Assembly: GCA_036260255.1 (NCBI GenBank)
Contig: DATAAF010000096.1
Coordinates: 1-59,082, forward strand
Length of the DNA stretch: 59,082 nt
Source: DASZJY01 sp036260255
GTDB lineage: Bacteria; Actinomycetota; Acidimicrobiia; Acidimicrobiales; AC-14
Reading direction: 5' to 3'
Of this stretch, positions 8,942 through 18,099 are shown piece by piece (the first letter of the stretch is position 1; each line of letters starts with the position of its first letter). A program made the translations under genes and the position numbers. The notes under the pieces are model-generated. The model saw nothing but the letters and a program-made list of their open reading frames with translations. It searched no databases and was not told the origin of the DNA.

Positions 8942-9763
8942 GCTCCGCTCTCCGAGTTGACCGGCTCGCGCGAGCTGCTGGTCAACCTCACCCTCAGGGA
9001 GCTCCGGGGCAAGTACAAGCGCTCGGTCCTCGGGTGGTCGTGGTCGCTGCTGAACCCGCTGGCGACGGTGGTCATCTTCTCGGTGGTCTTCCGGTTCTTC
9101 TTCAAGCTCGACTTCGAGAGGGGCCACCCCAGCGGGCTGAAGTCGTTCGCCTTGGCCCTCGTCATCGCCCTCCTGCCCTGGAACTTCCTGTCCAACGGCA
9201 TCACCGGCTCGATGGCGGCGATGATCGGCAACTCCAATCTGATCAAGAAGGTGTACTTCCCCCGCGAGGTGCTGGTCGTCTCGAACGTCGCCTCCTGGGT
9301 GGTGTCCCTGCTCATCGAGCTGGCGGTGGTCTCGATCATCCTGATGATCGCCGGCAACTTCGTCGTGCCCTGGCTGGCGCCGGTGCTCCTCCTGGTGCTG
9401 ATCCAGTCCCTGTTCGTAACCGGCCTGGGACTGGGGCTGTCGGTGCTCAACGTCTACTTCCGCGACGTCGAGCACCTGGTGGGCCTCCTCCTGCAGTTCT
9501 GGTTCTACGCCACGCCGATCGTCTACCCGATGGGCGTGGTGCCCGCCGAGGCGACCGTCCTGGGATGGGAGCTCCCCGTGCGCACCTTGTACGGTCTCAA
9601 CCCGATGGTGCGGTTCGTGGAGGCCTACAGGGACTGCCTCTACGATCTCCGCTTCCCCCCGCTCGGCGACCTCGGCTACCTGGTCGGCGCCGCCGCCGTG
9701 GCCCTCGCCGTGGGCGGTCTCTTGTTCCGCCGCCTCGAACCCAAGCTGGCCGAGGAGCTGTGA
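8939..9763 (+). CDS. Wzm-like polysaccharide ABC transporter permease
   Basis: About 274 residues, the usual length for ABC-2 O-antigen/teichoic-acid export permeases. It has the LTLRELRGKYKRSVLGWSW amphipathic N-terminal segment, about six hydrophobic segments, KKVYFPREVLVV, and FYATPIVYPMGVVP with LNPM near the end, all hallmarks of this permease family. It should pair with a Wzt-type ATPase, and the orphan ATPase at 1-1007 is the obvious candidate. The GTG start is at the outer end of the palindrome at 8874-8941. The next gene begins by overlapping its stop (GTGA). Confidence 0.93.
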   Translation: MAPLSELTGSRELLVNLTLRELRGKYKRSVLGWSWSLLNPLATVVIFSVVFRFFFKLDFERGHPSGLKSFALALVIALLPWNFLSNGITGSMAAMIGNSNLIKKVYFPREVLVVSNVASWVVSLLIELAVVSIILMIAGNFVVPWLAPVLLLVLIQSLFVTGLGLGLSVLNVYFRDVEHLVGLLLQFWFYATPIVYPMGVVPAEATVLGWELPVRTLYGLNPMVRFVEAYRDCLYDLRFPPLGDLGYLVGAAAVALAVGGLLFRRLEPKLAEEL

Positions 9764-11124
9764 CCAGGGTCGCGGTCGCCACCTGCGACGCCCTCACCGC
9801 CCAGATGGCGGGACCGGGTATCCGGGCCTGGCAGGTCGCCCAGGCGGTGGCCGCCGAGCACGAGGTTCAACTCGTGACCACCTCGCTGGCGTCGGTGTCG
9901 CACCCCGACTTCGCCGTGCGCTCGGTGGACGACAGGGGCCTGGCCGAGGTCGAGCGCTGGTGCGACGTGTTCGTTTTCCAGGGTTGGGTCATCACCGGCC
10001 GCACGTTCCTCCTCGAGTCCGACAAGGTGCTCGTCGCCGACATCTACGACCCGCTGCACCTCGAACAGCTGGAGCAGGGCCGTGACGAGGGCGAGGTATT
10101 CCGGCGCAAGGCGGTCAGGGGCGCCACCGAGGTCCTCAACGAGCAGCTCGTGCGGGGCGACTTCTTCGTGTGCGCCAACGAGCGCCAGCGCGACTTCTGG
10201 CTCGGGCAGCTGGCCGCCGTCGGGCGGGTCAACCCCCGCACCTACGACGAGGACCCCACCCTCGAGTCGCTGATCAGCGTCGTGCCCTTCGGCGTCCCCG
10301 ACGACCCCCCCGTGCACACCCGCCCGGCGGTCAAGGGCGTGGTACCGGGGATCGGCCCCGACGACATGCTCGTCCTGTGGGGGGGCGGCGTCTACAACTG
10401 GTTCGACCCGCTCACCCTCGTCCGGGCCGTCGACCGCCTGCGCCGCCGCCAGCCCGCCGTCCGCCTGCTGTTCATGGGCATGCGCCACCCCAACCCCGAC
10501 ATCCCCGAGATGCGCATGGCGTTGGCCACCCGGGACCTGGCCGACGAGCTCGGGCTGACCGGCTCGCACGTGTTCTTCAACGAGGGCTGGGTGCCCTACG
10601 ACGACCGCCAGAACTACCTGCTCGAGGCCGACGTCGGCGTGAGCACCCACCTTGCCCACCTGGAGACCGCCCTCTCCTCGCGCACGCGCATCCTCGACTA
10701 CCTCTGGGCGTCGCTGCCGGTGGTCTCGACGGAAGGGGACGTGCTGGCCGAGCTGGTCGAGGCGCGGGGCATCGGCCTCACCGTCCCTCCGGGCGACGTC
10801 GACGCCCTCGAGGAAGCGCTCTACCGCATCGTCGACGACGAGGGCTTCCGCAAGACGTGCCGGGAGAACGCGACCGACGTGCTGCCCGAGCTCGCCTGGT
10901 CCCGGGTGCTGCAGCCCCTCGTCGAGTTCTGCCGCCACCCCCGGCGGGCGCCCGACCTGCTCGACCCGGAGACCGCCGCCCGGCTGCGGCGCGACCTGGG
11001 CCCCGCCCCGCGACCTCGCGGCTGGCGGGCGGACGTGCGGACGGGCCTGGATCACCTGCGCGAGGGCGGTCCCGCCCTGCTGGCAGCCAAGGCGTGGAGC
11101 CGGCTACGGCGTCGCCTGCGCTAG
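9760..11124 (+). CDS. GT4-like glycosyltransferase, paralogue of the C-terminal half of the 4774-7242 protein
   Basis: About 454 residues from GTG 9760. It aligns end to end with the second half of the protein at 4774-7242: both carry MAG.xIRAW, HLEQLEQ, CAxxxQRDFWLG, the HPNPxxPEMRMA run, FNEGWVxYxDRQxYLLEADVGVSTH and LDYLWASLPVV. Near the C terminus both have LLEFCRxPRRAPDLL or a close variant. The cytosolic GT-B fold is inferred from the family. It is translationally coupled to the permease. The extra module upstream probably arose by duplication and fusion. Confidence 0.85.
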   Translation: MTRVAVATCDALTAQMAGPGIRAWQVAQAVAAEHEVQLVTTSLASVSHPDFAVRSVDDRGLAEVERWCDVFVFQGWVITGRTFLLESDKVLVADIYDPLHLEQLEQGRDEGEVFRRKAVRGATEVLNEQLVRGDFFVCANERQRDFWLGQLAAVGRVNPRTYDEDPTLESLISVVPFGVPDDPPVHTRPAVKGVVPGIGPDDMLVLWGGGVYNWFDPLTLVRAVDRLRRRQPAVRLLFMGMRHPNPDIPEMRMALATRDLADELGLTGSHVFFNEGWVPYDDRQNYLLEADVGVSTHLAHLETALSSRTRILDYLWASLPVVSTEGDVLAELVEARGIGLTVPPGDVDALEEALYRIVDDEGFRKTCRENATDVLPELAWSRVLQPLVEFCRHPRRAPDLLDPETAARLRRDLGPAPRPRGWRADVRTGLDHLREGGPALLAAKAWSRLRRRLR

Positions 11125-11156
11125 GCGCCGTCCGTTCACCGCCGGCCGACGAGCCG

Positions 11157-12488
11157 GTGCCGCGACCTCGCGTCGGCGTCGTCGTCCTCAACTACGACGG
11201 CGGCGACCTCACCCTGCGGTGCCTGGAGACGGTGCTGCGCTCCGACTGGCCGGAGGCGTCGCTCGAGGTCGTCCTCGTCGACAACGACTCGGCCGACGGG
11301 GTGGCGGAGCGGGCCAGCCAGCTCGAGGGCGTGCGGGTCGTCACCGCCGGGACCAACCTGGGGTTCGCCGGCGGGTGCAACCTGGGCATCCGCAGCCTCG
11401 GCCCCGTCGACCACGTGGCCCTCCTCAACAACGACGCCACCGTCGAGCCGGGGTGGCTGGAACCTCTGGTGGGCGCCCTCGAGGGCGACCACGGGCTGGG
11501 CGCGGCGTGCCCCAAGATCCTCTTCGCCGACGCTTTCGTCGACATCGTGGTCACGTCGGGCACCGCCGACCGGGGCCTGGGCGACCGGCGGTCGCTGGGC
11601 GTCGCGGTGAGCGGGGCGCGCCTCGACGGCGCCGACGCCACCCGCCGGGCGCAGTTCGTGCGGGGGTTCTGGGGCGTCGAGCACGGAGACGACGGGGCTC
11701 CTCTGCAGAGGACCGACGGCAACGCCCTGCTGCGCGTGCCCGCCCGCGCCGACCGCTCGCTTCCCGCCTGCTCCCTGCGCCTGGCCAGCGACGTGGAACG
11801 CACGGTCGTCCTCACCTCCGCCGACCGGCGCACCGAGCACCGTGTGGGTCCCGAGCCGGCGTGGTACGACGTCGCCCTCGGAGGCGAGCCCTTCGACGTG
11901 ATCAACAACGTCGGCTCGGTGCTGGTCGAGGGCGGCTACGGGGCCGACCGGGGGTTCCTCGAGCGGGACGAGGGACAGTACGACGAGCCCGAGGAGGTGT
12001 TCGCCTGGTGCGGCGCCGCCGTCCTGCTGTCCCGCCCGTACCTCGACGCCGTCGGCACCTTCGACGACCGCTACTTCCTGTACTACGAGGACTTCGACCT
12101 GTCGTGGCGGGGGCAGGCCCAGGGCTGGCGCTATCTCTACGTCCCCGGGCCGCCGGTGCGCCACGTCCACTCGGCGTCGACGGTGGAGGATTCCCGCCTC
12201 CACCACCACTACTCCGAGCGCAACCGCCTGCTCACGCTCACCCGCAACGCCCCTGCCCGCCTCGCCCTCGGGGCCGCCGCCCGCCACGTCCTGGTGACGG
12301 CGTCGTACGCCCGCCGCGACGTGTTCCACCCGCTGGCCCACGGGCAGCGACCGACGTGGGAGACGGTCAGGCGCCGGGCCACCGCCCTGGCGGCCTTCGG
12401 CCGGCTGCTGCCGTACGCCCTGGCCGAGCGGCGCCGGCTGCGGCGGCGCCAGCAGGTTCCCGACGCCGAGCTGCTCGGAGGGTGCTGA
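11157..12488 (+). CDS. GT2 glycosyltransferase with internal insertion
   Basis: About 443 residues from GTG 11157; GTG 11094 is an alternative that would overlap the previous gene. It has GVVVLNYDGGD, VLVDNDSADG, NLGFAGGCNLG and LLNNDATVEPGWLE, then about 140 residues not typical of GT2 enzymes (from roughly residue 120 to 260), and then the usual FAWCGAAVLLSR and FDDRYFLYYEDFDLSWR block. Rhamnosyltransferase-like GT2 proteins transfer a nucleotide sugar to a growing polymer at the inner membrane face. The inserted part may be an extra recognition domain; its function is unknown. Confidence 0.82.
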   Translation: MPRPRVGVVVLNYDGGDLTLRCLETVLRSDWPEASLEVVLVDNDSADGVAERASQLEGVRVVTAGTNLGFAGGCNLGIRSLGPVDHVALLNNDATVEPGWLEPLVGALEGDHGLGAACPKILFADAFVDIVVTSGTADRGLGDRRSLGVAVSGARLDGADATRRAQFVRGFWGVEHGDDGAPLQRTDGNALLRVPARADRSLPACSLRLASDVERTVVLTSADRRTEHRVGPEPAWYDVALGGEPFDVINNVGSVLVEGGYGADRGFLERDEGQYDEPEEVFAWCGAAVLLSRPYLDAVGTFDDRYFLYYEDFDLSWRGQAQGWRYLYVPGPPVRHVHSASTVEDSRLHHHYSERNRLLTLTRNAPARLALGAAARHVLVTASYARRDVFHPLAHGQRPTWETVRRRATALAAFGRLLPYALAERRRLRRRQQVPDAELLGGC

Positions 12489-12537
12489 TCCATCGCGCCG
12501 ACGAGCCCGGGAAGCCCGCGTCGCGCCGGTCGGCCCT

Positions 12538-12554
12538 CCGGGCCGAAGGCCCGG
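12538..12554. terminator. Hairpin between convergent genes
   Basis: Stem CCGGGCC / GGCCCGG with a GAA loop, followed on the plus strand by TTGAAA. It lies 50 bp after the GT2 stop and 34 bp from the end of the convergent lipoprotein gene, so it may end transcription from either side. There is no long U tract, as is usual at high GC. Confidence 0.5.
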
Positions 12555-12587
12555 TTGAAACAGGTCAGCACGCTCCGAGGCCCCCGT

Positions 12588-13772
12588 TCACCGGCCGACC
12601 GGGAGGACGACCAGAGCGGACGGCACCGGCCGCTCGCCAGGGGGCTCGCTCGGGCGATTGGCGAGGCGGCCCCTCACCACGAACGTCGTCGAGCCGCCGC
12701 CGTCGAGGTTGATGCCCTCGGTGGCCCCTAGCTCGGCCAGGATCGACGCCGCCTCGGCGAGGGGCACGCCGTCGCTGCGGCCCGGCCGGCGCCCGTCCAC
12801 CGCGACGAGGAGGACCTCGCCGACCGCGGTGATGCCGACCATCGTGCGGGGGTGACGCTCCAGCACGAAGGGAGCGGCCTCGGGCCCGGCCCGCTCGAAC
12901 GGTCCCGACGGCAGGAGGCGGGGCGAGCCGCCGACGCTCTCGACGGCTCCCCCGGTCGAGACGTGCAGGGTCGCGACTCCTCCCGCCGCCGTCAGTGCGC
13001 CTACCCAGAGGCCGACCAGCTCGGCGGCGGCCACGCCCCTGGCAGCGGCGACGACCGTCCGGGGCACGATCGGCGTGCTACCCCCCGCCCGCAGCCCGAG
13101 CAGCCGGACGGTCGTGGCGCCGGGGGGCAGCGCCGCCTCGCCCGCACCGGGGAGCCCCACGACGAGCTCGACGGTGGCAGCGTCGGTGCCGGTCGTTCCC
13201 CCCCACCGCGAGCTGTACAGGGTGACGCCGTCGCCCGGCGGCCGGTTGACGGCGTCGACGGCCAGGCGGTGATCCCCTGCCTGCAGGGCGACGGACCAGC
13301 TGAGGTCGCCGATCGAGGGACGCCCTTCGGCGTCCAGGTTGAGCTGGGTCACCGAGGGATCGGGGCCGGGCGTCGTCACCAGCTCCCCGGCCGAGACCGC
13401 GGCGCCGACGGGGCGGCCGGCCGGATCGGCGAAGTCGCCGTTCACCGCCACGGCGCACCTGGACCGGGCGCAGAGAGCGGTAGTCGGCGCCGCTGCCGCC
13501 CCCGGCCCCGAGAGGGCCGAGCCGGCCAGCACCGTGCGCAGCCGGGTGCGGGCCACTCCTGAGATGTGGGCGACGTGCACTTGCTGGGGCGGGACGCGGC
13601 GCCGCAGGCGCAGATGCTCCACACCGGGGGCGACGCGCTGCCGCCCCACGACCTCGAAACCGGCAGGGACCGGGCCGGTCGGCCGCTTCGTTCCCGAACA
13701 CGACCCGAGCGTCCCCACCAGCGCGGCCACCAGGACGAGTAGGAGGCACCGTCGCCGATGCGGCCCGGTCAC
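12588..13772 (-). CDS. Phosphodiester glycosidase (NAGPA-like) lipoprotein
   Basis: About 394 residues from GTG 13772. The N terminus is a lipoprotein signal: basic residues, a hydrophobic run, then the lipobox LGSC, so it is probably anchored outside the membrane. The C terminus has the NAGPA/DUF2233 pattern: NLDGGGSTTFVVRGRLANRP, VGITAVGEVLLVAVDGRRPG and AVNGDFADPAGRPVG in the middle. This family hydrolyses sugar phosphodiesters; in a glycan locus a role in trimming or remodelling a phosphate-linked sugar is an inference. The start overlaps the stop of the GT-C gene upstream. Confidence 0.8.
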   Translation of the reverse strand: MTGPHRRRCLLLVLVAALVGTLGSCSGTKRPTGPVPAGFEVVGRQRVAPGVEHLRLRRRVPPQQVHVAHISGVARTRLRTVLAGSALSGPGAAAAPTTALCARSRCAVAVNGDFADPAGRPVGAAVSAGELVTTPGPDPSVTQLNLDAEGRPSIGDLSWSVALQAGDHRLAVDAVNRPPGDGVTLYSSRWGGTTGTDAATVELVVGLPGAGEAALPPGATTVRLLGLRAGGSTPIVPRTVVAAARGVAAAELVGLWVGALTAAGGVATLHVSTGGAVESVGGSPRLLPSGPFERAGPEAAPFVLERHPRTMVGITAVGEVLLVAVDGRRPGRSDGVPLAEAASILAELGATEGINLDGGGSTTFVVRGRLANRPSEPPGERPVPSALVVLPVGR

Positions 13773-15205
13773 GCCAGGCGCCAGACCAGAAGCCCGACGT
13801 CGATGGCGTACACGACAACGAGCGCAGCGATGACACCGACCACGAGGGAGGCGCGACGGACGCTCTCCGCTCCGAGCGTGAACAGGTGCACGGCGGCCAG
13901 CGCGGCGGGGAAGAGGTACTCCACCTTCATGCTGGCGAAGTCGCGGTAGCGGAGCGTGTACACGATGATGAAGGCCACGAACGCCAGGAAGGCGATCGAG
14001 AAGAGCAGGGCCGACCGATCGGGGAGACCGGCCGCCGCTGACCGAGCACGAATGGTCGCGGCGGCGCGCCGGACGGCCACGACGAGCCCAGCCACGAGCA
14101 GGGCGGCGGGCAACAACCCGAGGAAGAGCGCGCCGCGCACGACGGTCCTGGTCGCCAGGCCGGAGTCCTGCCAGGACGGCGGCCACTGGTCGAAGTGTGC
14201 GGAGCCGAGCCTCCCGTAGAGCTGTGACCACAGTGACGTCCGATGCTCGGGGTAGCTCTCGTCGCCGCCCGGGAGCACGGGGTGCCTGACCAGGTCGACG
14301 AACCGGAACGTCAGGTAGGTCGCGACGATCGACGTGGTCCCCGGGCGCCGGACACGGCTCCCATCCACGAGGGGCGGGAAGGGGTCGGGTGGCACGTTGA
14401 TCCCGAGCACCCGTCCTCCGGAGTCCTCGTAGTTGTCCCGATATGGGCCCACGGCGGCGAAGAGGACGACGAAGCCGACCGCGAAGGCGCCGGTCATGAG
14501 CGCCAACCGCCGCCGCGGGATCGGCGCCGGCGACGGGCCGGCGAAGGCGGCTGCGGCGAAGGCGGCGACGACGGCCACGAAGAGCACCAGGCCGCTTCCC
14601 TTCGTGAGCGCGGCGAGCACCGTCGCCACCGCGACGAGGGCGAACGTCTTCGTCGACCCCGACCGGAGGAACGCCCACGCGAGGAACAGACAGAGGGTGC
14701 CGAAGAGGACGACCAGCGAGTCGTTGGTCGCCTGGGCGCTTATGCCGATGAGCTTGGGGTTGAGGCCGACGAGCGAGAGGGCGAGCAGGCGGGTCCGCTC
14801 GCTCAGCTGCTGCCGTCGGAGGAAGGCGTGGACCAGCAGCACCGTGAGGATCCCCGCCGCGCAGCTGACCAGCTGGGCGGTCCGCAACATGCTGCTCTCG
14901 GAAGCCCAGGGGCCGAGCTCCCAAAGGAAGGCGACCGTGGCGTGGTAGAGCTTCGGATGGTACGCCTGGTCCAGCTCGGAGGCGCGGGGAAGGCGGTCCT
15001 CGCGGGCGATCACCGCGATGACCGACAGGTGGTCGTCGTTGGACTCGGCGTTGACGAGGGCGAGGGCGATCCGAAGTCCCGCGCCGACGGCGACCAGGGC
15101 GACGCCCAGCAACGACGCTCGTCGGCCGGAGAGCCAAGCCGGCCGCTTCGCTCTGGACGGCGTCGCGTCCACGCGCTTCGCCGGGCTCGTCTTCGGCAGG
15201 CCCAC
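13769..15205 (-). CDS. GT-C (ArnT/GT39-like) integral membrane glycosyltransferase
   Basis: About 478 residues with roughly ten hydrophobic segments. NAESNDDHLSV in the first extracytoplasmic loop followed by AYHPKLYHATVAF is the acidic-loop pattern of GT-C enzymes, which use lipid-linked sugars on the outside of the membrane. I chose GTG 15205 (CAGAAT 5 nt upstream); GTG 15172 is an alternative, and longer starts would run into the divergent nucleotidyltransferase gene. It is translationally coupled to the lipoprotein gene, so the two probably act on the same extracytoplasmic glycan. Confidence 0.78.
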   Translation of the reverse strand: MGLPKTSPAKRVDATPSRAKRPAWLSGRRASLLGVALVAVGAGLRIALALVNAESNDDHLSVIAVIAREDRLPRASELDQAYHPKLYHATVAFLWELGPWASESSMLRTAQLVSCAAGILTVLLVHAFLRRQQLSERTRLLALSLVGLNPKLIGISAQATNDSLVVLFGTLCLFLAWAFLRSGSTKTFALVAVATVLAALTKGSGLVLFVAVVAAFAAAAFAGPSPAPIPRRRLALMTGAFAVGFVVLFAAVGPYRDNYEDSGGRVLGINVPPDPFPPLVDGSRVRRPGTTSIVATYLTFRFVDLVRHPVLPGGDESYPEHRTSLWSQLYGRLGSAHFDQWPPSWQDSGLATRTVVRGALFLGLLPAALLVAGLVVAVRRAAATIRARSAAAGLPDRSALLFSIAFLAFVAFIIVYTLRYRDFASMKVEYLFPAALAAVHLFTLGAESVRRASLVVGVIAALVVVYAIDVGLLVWRLA

Positions 15206-15266
15206 CGGCCATTCTGTCTCTCGAGGCCCGCGTCCCTCCACCGGCGGGCGTGCTACAACGGCGGGG

Positions 15267-16343
15267 GTGAAGGCGCTCATCCTGGCCGGGGGAGCGGGCA
15301 CGCGGCTCCGGCCCATCACCCACACCGGGGCCAAGCAGCTCGTGCCCGTCGCCAACAAGCCGATCCTGTTCTACGGCCTGGAGCAGATGGCGGAGGCGGG
15401 CATCAAGGAGGTCGGCATCATCGTCGGCGACACACGCCACGAGATCCGGGCCGCCGTGGGCTCGGGCGAGCGCTGGGGCCTCGAGGTGACCTACGTGCAC
15501 CAGGAGAAGCCTCTCGGCCTCGCCCACTGCGTCCTCATCGCCGGGGACTTCCTCGGCGACGACGACTTCATCATGTACCTGGGCGACAACCTGCTGCGCC
15601 AGGGCGTGCGGGGGCTGGTCGAGAGCTTCACCGAGCGCTCCACCCGCGACGGCGCGGTCGCCCAGATCCTGCTGGCCAGGGTGCCCGACCCTCAGCGCTT
15701 CGGCGTCGCGGAGCTCAACGAGCGCGGGGAGGTCGTGCGCCTGGTCGAGAAGCCGGCCGAGCCGCCATCCGACCTCGCCCTCGTCGGCGTCTACCTCTTC
15801 GACCCGACCATCCACGAGGCGGTCAGGGCGATCAGGCCGTCGGGGCGGGGAGAGCTGGAGATCACCGACGCCATCCAGTGGCTCATCGACCAGGGCCACC
15901 GCGTCCGCCAGAACGTGGTCGAGGGCTGGTGGATCGACACCGGCAACCTGGCCGCGCTCCTGGAGGGCAACCGGCTGATCCTCGAGACGCTGGAACAGCG
16001 CATCGAGGGCGAGGTGGACGCCGACTCGCGCGTCGAGGGGCGGGTGGTGATCCAGCCGGGGGCCAAGGTCGTGGGCTCGACGATCCGGGGGCCGGCGATC
16101 GTCGGCGAGGGCACCACGATCGAGCAGAGCTACGTCGGTCCCTTCACCTCGATCTATTACGGCTGCGAGATCGTCCGCTCCGAGGTCGAGCACACCGTCG
16201 TCCTGGAGCAGAGCAGCATCGTGGACATCCCGCGCCTCGAGGACTCGCTCATCGGAAAGCAGGTCCGCGTCACCCGCTCCGCCCGCCGGCCGCGCGCCAA
16301 CCGCCTGATGCTGGGCGACCATTCCCTGGTCGACCTCACGTAA
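15267..16343 (+). CDS. rmlA: Glucose-1-phosphate thymidylyltransferase, long form
   Basis: About 358 residues from GTG 15267. The nucleotidyltransferase signature LILAGGAGTRLRPITHTGAKQL opens the protein, with YLGDNLL, VEKPAEPPSD and GELEITDAIQWLI further on. The C-terminal ~100 residues form hexapeptide-like repeats ending in SYVGPFTSIYYGCEIVRSE, which places it in the long RmlA/StrD-type group rather than the short ~290-residue RmlA. It would make dTDP-glucose, the entry point to dTDP-rhamnose and other dTDP-deoxysugars. No rmlB, rmlC or rmlD gene is in this window, so the exact nucleotide sugar is not proven. Confidence 0.9.
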   Translation: MKALILAGGAGTRLRPITHTGAKQLVPVANKPILFYGLEQMAEAGIKEVGIIVGDTRHEIRAAVGSGERWGLEVTYVHQEKPLGLAHCVLIAGDFLGDDDFIMYLGDNLLRQGVRGLVESFTERSTRDGAVAQILLARVPDPQRFGVAELNERGEVVRLVEKPAEPPSDLALVGVYLFDPTIHEAVRAIRPSGRGELEITDAIQWLIDQGHRVRQNVVEGWWIDTGNLAALLEGNRLILETLEQRIEGEVDADSRVEGRVVIQPGAKVVGSTIRGPAIVGEGTTIEQSYVGPFTSIYYGCEIVRSEVEHTVVLEQSSIVDIPRLEDSLIGKQVRVTRSARRPRANRLMLGDHSLVDLT

Positions 16344-16382
16344 CGGGGTCGGCGGCCCGGGCCGGCCCGAGGACCGTCCGGG

Positions 16383-16388
16383 TAGGCT
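16383..16388 (+). promoter_or_regulatory. -10 hexamer of a probable leaderless promoter
   Basis: TAGGCT lies 8 nt before the ATG at 16397, and no Shine-Dalgarno sequence lies between them. Confidence 0.45.
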
Positions 16389-16396
16389 CGGCGCCG

Positions 16397-16927
16397 ATGG
16401 ACGTCCCGCCCATCGCCGATGCCACGCCCGAGCCCCTCGTCACCCCTCCGCCTCCCCCTCCTGATGCGGAGCGCCGCCTGGCGAACGTCGAGGCGGCGCT
16501 GGCCGAGATGAACGAGCGCCTCGACGCCCTCGCCGTGTCGCTCGAGGCGTCGCTGCGCGAGGCGGTGACCCACGAGGTGCGGCAGGTCTCCGGCGAGCTG
16601 CGGCACACCGTCGCCGAGCTCGGACGCCTGCTCGTGCGCGACCTGGGCAAGCTGTCGAAGCTGCTGTCCGAGCACCGCGACGCCATCGTGGCCGAGCTGG
16701 GAGGGCCCACCCCGCGGAGCACGATGGTTGGGGCGCCGATCCCGAGCCCGACCGTCGTCACCGCTCCGGGCGGCGACGGCGACCCGTCGCCCGAGAGCAC
16801 CGGTGCGCTCGTCGAGGACGAGCCGCTCCTCGCCGAGCCGCAGAGTCACACCGACGACGGGGCGGTCGACGGGGTCGCCGACGGCGAACGGCAGCGGCGC
16901 AGCCTGCTCCGCCGCCGCCACGGCTGA
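16397..16927 (+). CDS. Hypothetical coiled-coil protein
   Basis: About 176 residues, soluble, with no signal peptide or membrane segment. Residues ~25-100 are a strongly heptad-like Ala/Leu/Glu stretch (RLANVEAALAEMNERLDALA and onward), predicted coiled coil. The flanks are Pro-, Gly- and Asp-rich and look disordered. No family recognised. It lies between the nucleotidyltransferase and three GT4 genes and is followed after 18 bp by a GT4. A scaffold for the glycosyltransferases is possible but unproven. Confidence 0.7.
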   Translation: MDVPPIADATPEPLVTPPPPPPDAERRLANVEAALAEMNERLDALAVSLEASLREAVTHEVRQVSGELRHTVAELGRLLVRDLGKLSKLLSEHRDAIVAELGGPTPRSTMVGAPIPSPTVVTAPGGDGDPSPESTGALVEDEPLLAEPQSHTDDGAVDGVADGERQRRSLLRRRHG

Positions 16928-16945
16928 ACGCCGCCCGACCCGTTC

Positions 16946-18052
16946 GTGTACCGCTTCGGCTTCGACGGCACGCCGCTGCTCGGGCCCAAGACGGGTGTGG
17001 GCTGGTACACCCACGAGCTGATCGACGCGGTGGCCCGCCAGGCGCCCGAAGACGACCTCCTCGTCTTCCCGATCTCGTGGCGCACGGCGCGGATGCTGCG
17101 CCTCGACCCCCCGCACCGGCCCAACGTGCGGGTCACCCGCAAGATCGCCCCCGCCCGGCCTCTGTGGGCCATGTGGGACCGCATCGCCTTCCCGCCGGTG
17201 GAATGGCTGGTGTCCTGCGACATCTTCCACGCCACCAACTTCATCGCCCCGCCGTCGCTGCGGGTGCCGACCGTGGTCACCGTCCACGACATCGGCTTCA
17301 TCCGCCGCCCGGAGTCGGTCCATCCAGCGATCCGCCGGATGGCCCGCCTGCTGCCGACCGTGCTGCGGCGGGCGTCGGTGGTGATCACCGTCTCCGAGTT
17401 CACGCGGGACGAGCTCGTCTGGTGGCTCCCCGACGTGGCCGACCGCATCAGCGTCATCCCCAACGGCATCCACCGCCGCACGGTGCAGCAGGGCGACACG
17501 GGCCTGCAGCCGGGGCCGCCCTACGCCCTCATGCTCGGGACCCTCGAGCCCCGCAAGAACGTCGCCCTCGCCCTCGACGCCATGCGCATCCTGCGCCAGC
17601 AGAACTTCGAGCTGCGCCTCGTCCTGGCCGGCAGCCCGAGCCCCCTCCTCGACGTGCCCGCCCTCATGCGCAAGCGGGGCCTGGGCCCTCCGGAGGTCGT
17701 CCGAACCGGCTACGTCGACGACGCCCGGGTCGCCGCCCTCGTGGCGGGCGCCCGGATGCTCGTGTTCCCCTCGCTCTACGAGGGCTTCGGCATGCCGGTG
17801 ATCGAGGCGATGGACGCGGGGCTCCCGGTCGTCGCGGCGCGGGCCGGCGCCACCCCCGAGGTGGCCGGCGACGCCGCCGTCCTCGTCGACCCCGGCGACC
17901 CCGAGGCGTTCGCCGACGCCATGCGGCGGGTGGCGACGGACGACGGACTGCGCGCCGGGCTCGTCGAGGCGGGGCGGGAACGGGCCAAGCAGTACTCCTG
18001 GGACCGGACCGCCCGGGCGACCCTCCGCCTGTACCGCGGGCTGGCCGGTTGA
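16946..18052 (+). CDS. GT4 family glycosyltransferase
   Basis: About 368 residues. It is a typical GT-B enzyme: VTVHDIGFIRRPES in the N-terminal domain, VSEFTRDELV, LGTLEPRKNVALALDAM, and the catalytic E-x7-E region EGFGMPVIEAMDAGLPVVAA. The overall pattern resembles WbaZ-like mannosyltransferases. The start is GTG 16946. It is the first of three GT4 genes interrupted only by a secreted lectin gene (18100-19260). Confidence 0.9.
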   Translation: MYRFGFDGTPLLGPKTGVGWYTHELIDAVARQAPEDDLLVFPISWRTARMLRLDPPHRPNVRVTRKIAPARPLWAMWDRIAFPPVEWLVSCDIFHATNFIAPPSLRVPTVVTVHDIGFIRRPESVHPAIRRMARLLPTVLRRASVVITVSEFTRDELVWWLPDVADRISVIPNGIHRRTVQQGDTGLQPGPPYALMLGTLEPRKNVALALDAMRILRQQNFELRLVLAGSPSPLLDVPALMRKRGLGPPEVVRTGYVDDARVAALVAGARMLVFPSLYEGFGMPVIEAMDAGLPVVAARAGATPEVAGDAAVLVDPGDPEAFADAMRRVATDDGLRAGLVEAGRERAKQYSWDRTARATLRLYRGLAG

Positions 18053-18084
18053 GCGGTTCCTTCTTGGAGACTTGCCACCCCGTT

Positions 18085-18090
18085 TAGCCT
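18085..18090 (+). promoter_or_regulatory. -10 hexamer of a probable leaderless promoter (lectin gene)
   Basis: TAGCCT lies 9 nt before the ATG at 18100, in the 47-bp gap after the GT4 gene. Confidence 0.45.
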
Positions 18091-18099
18091 GGTTCTGCC

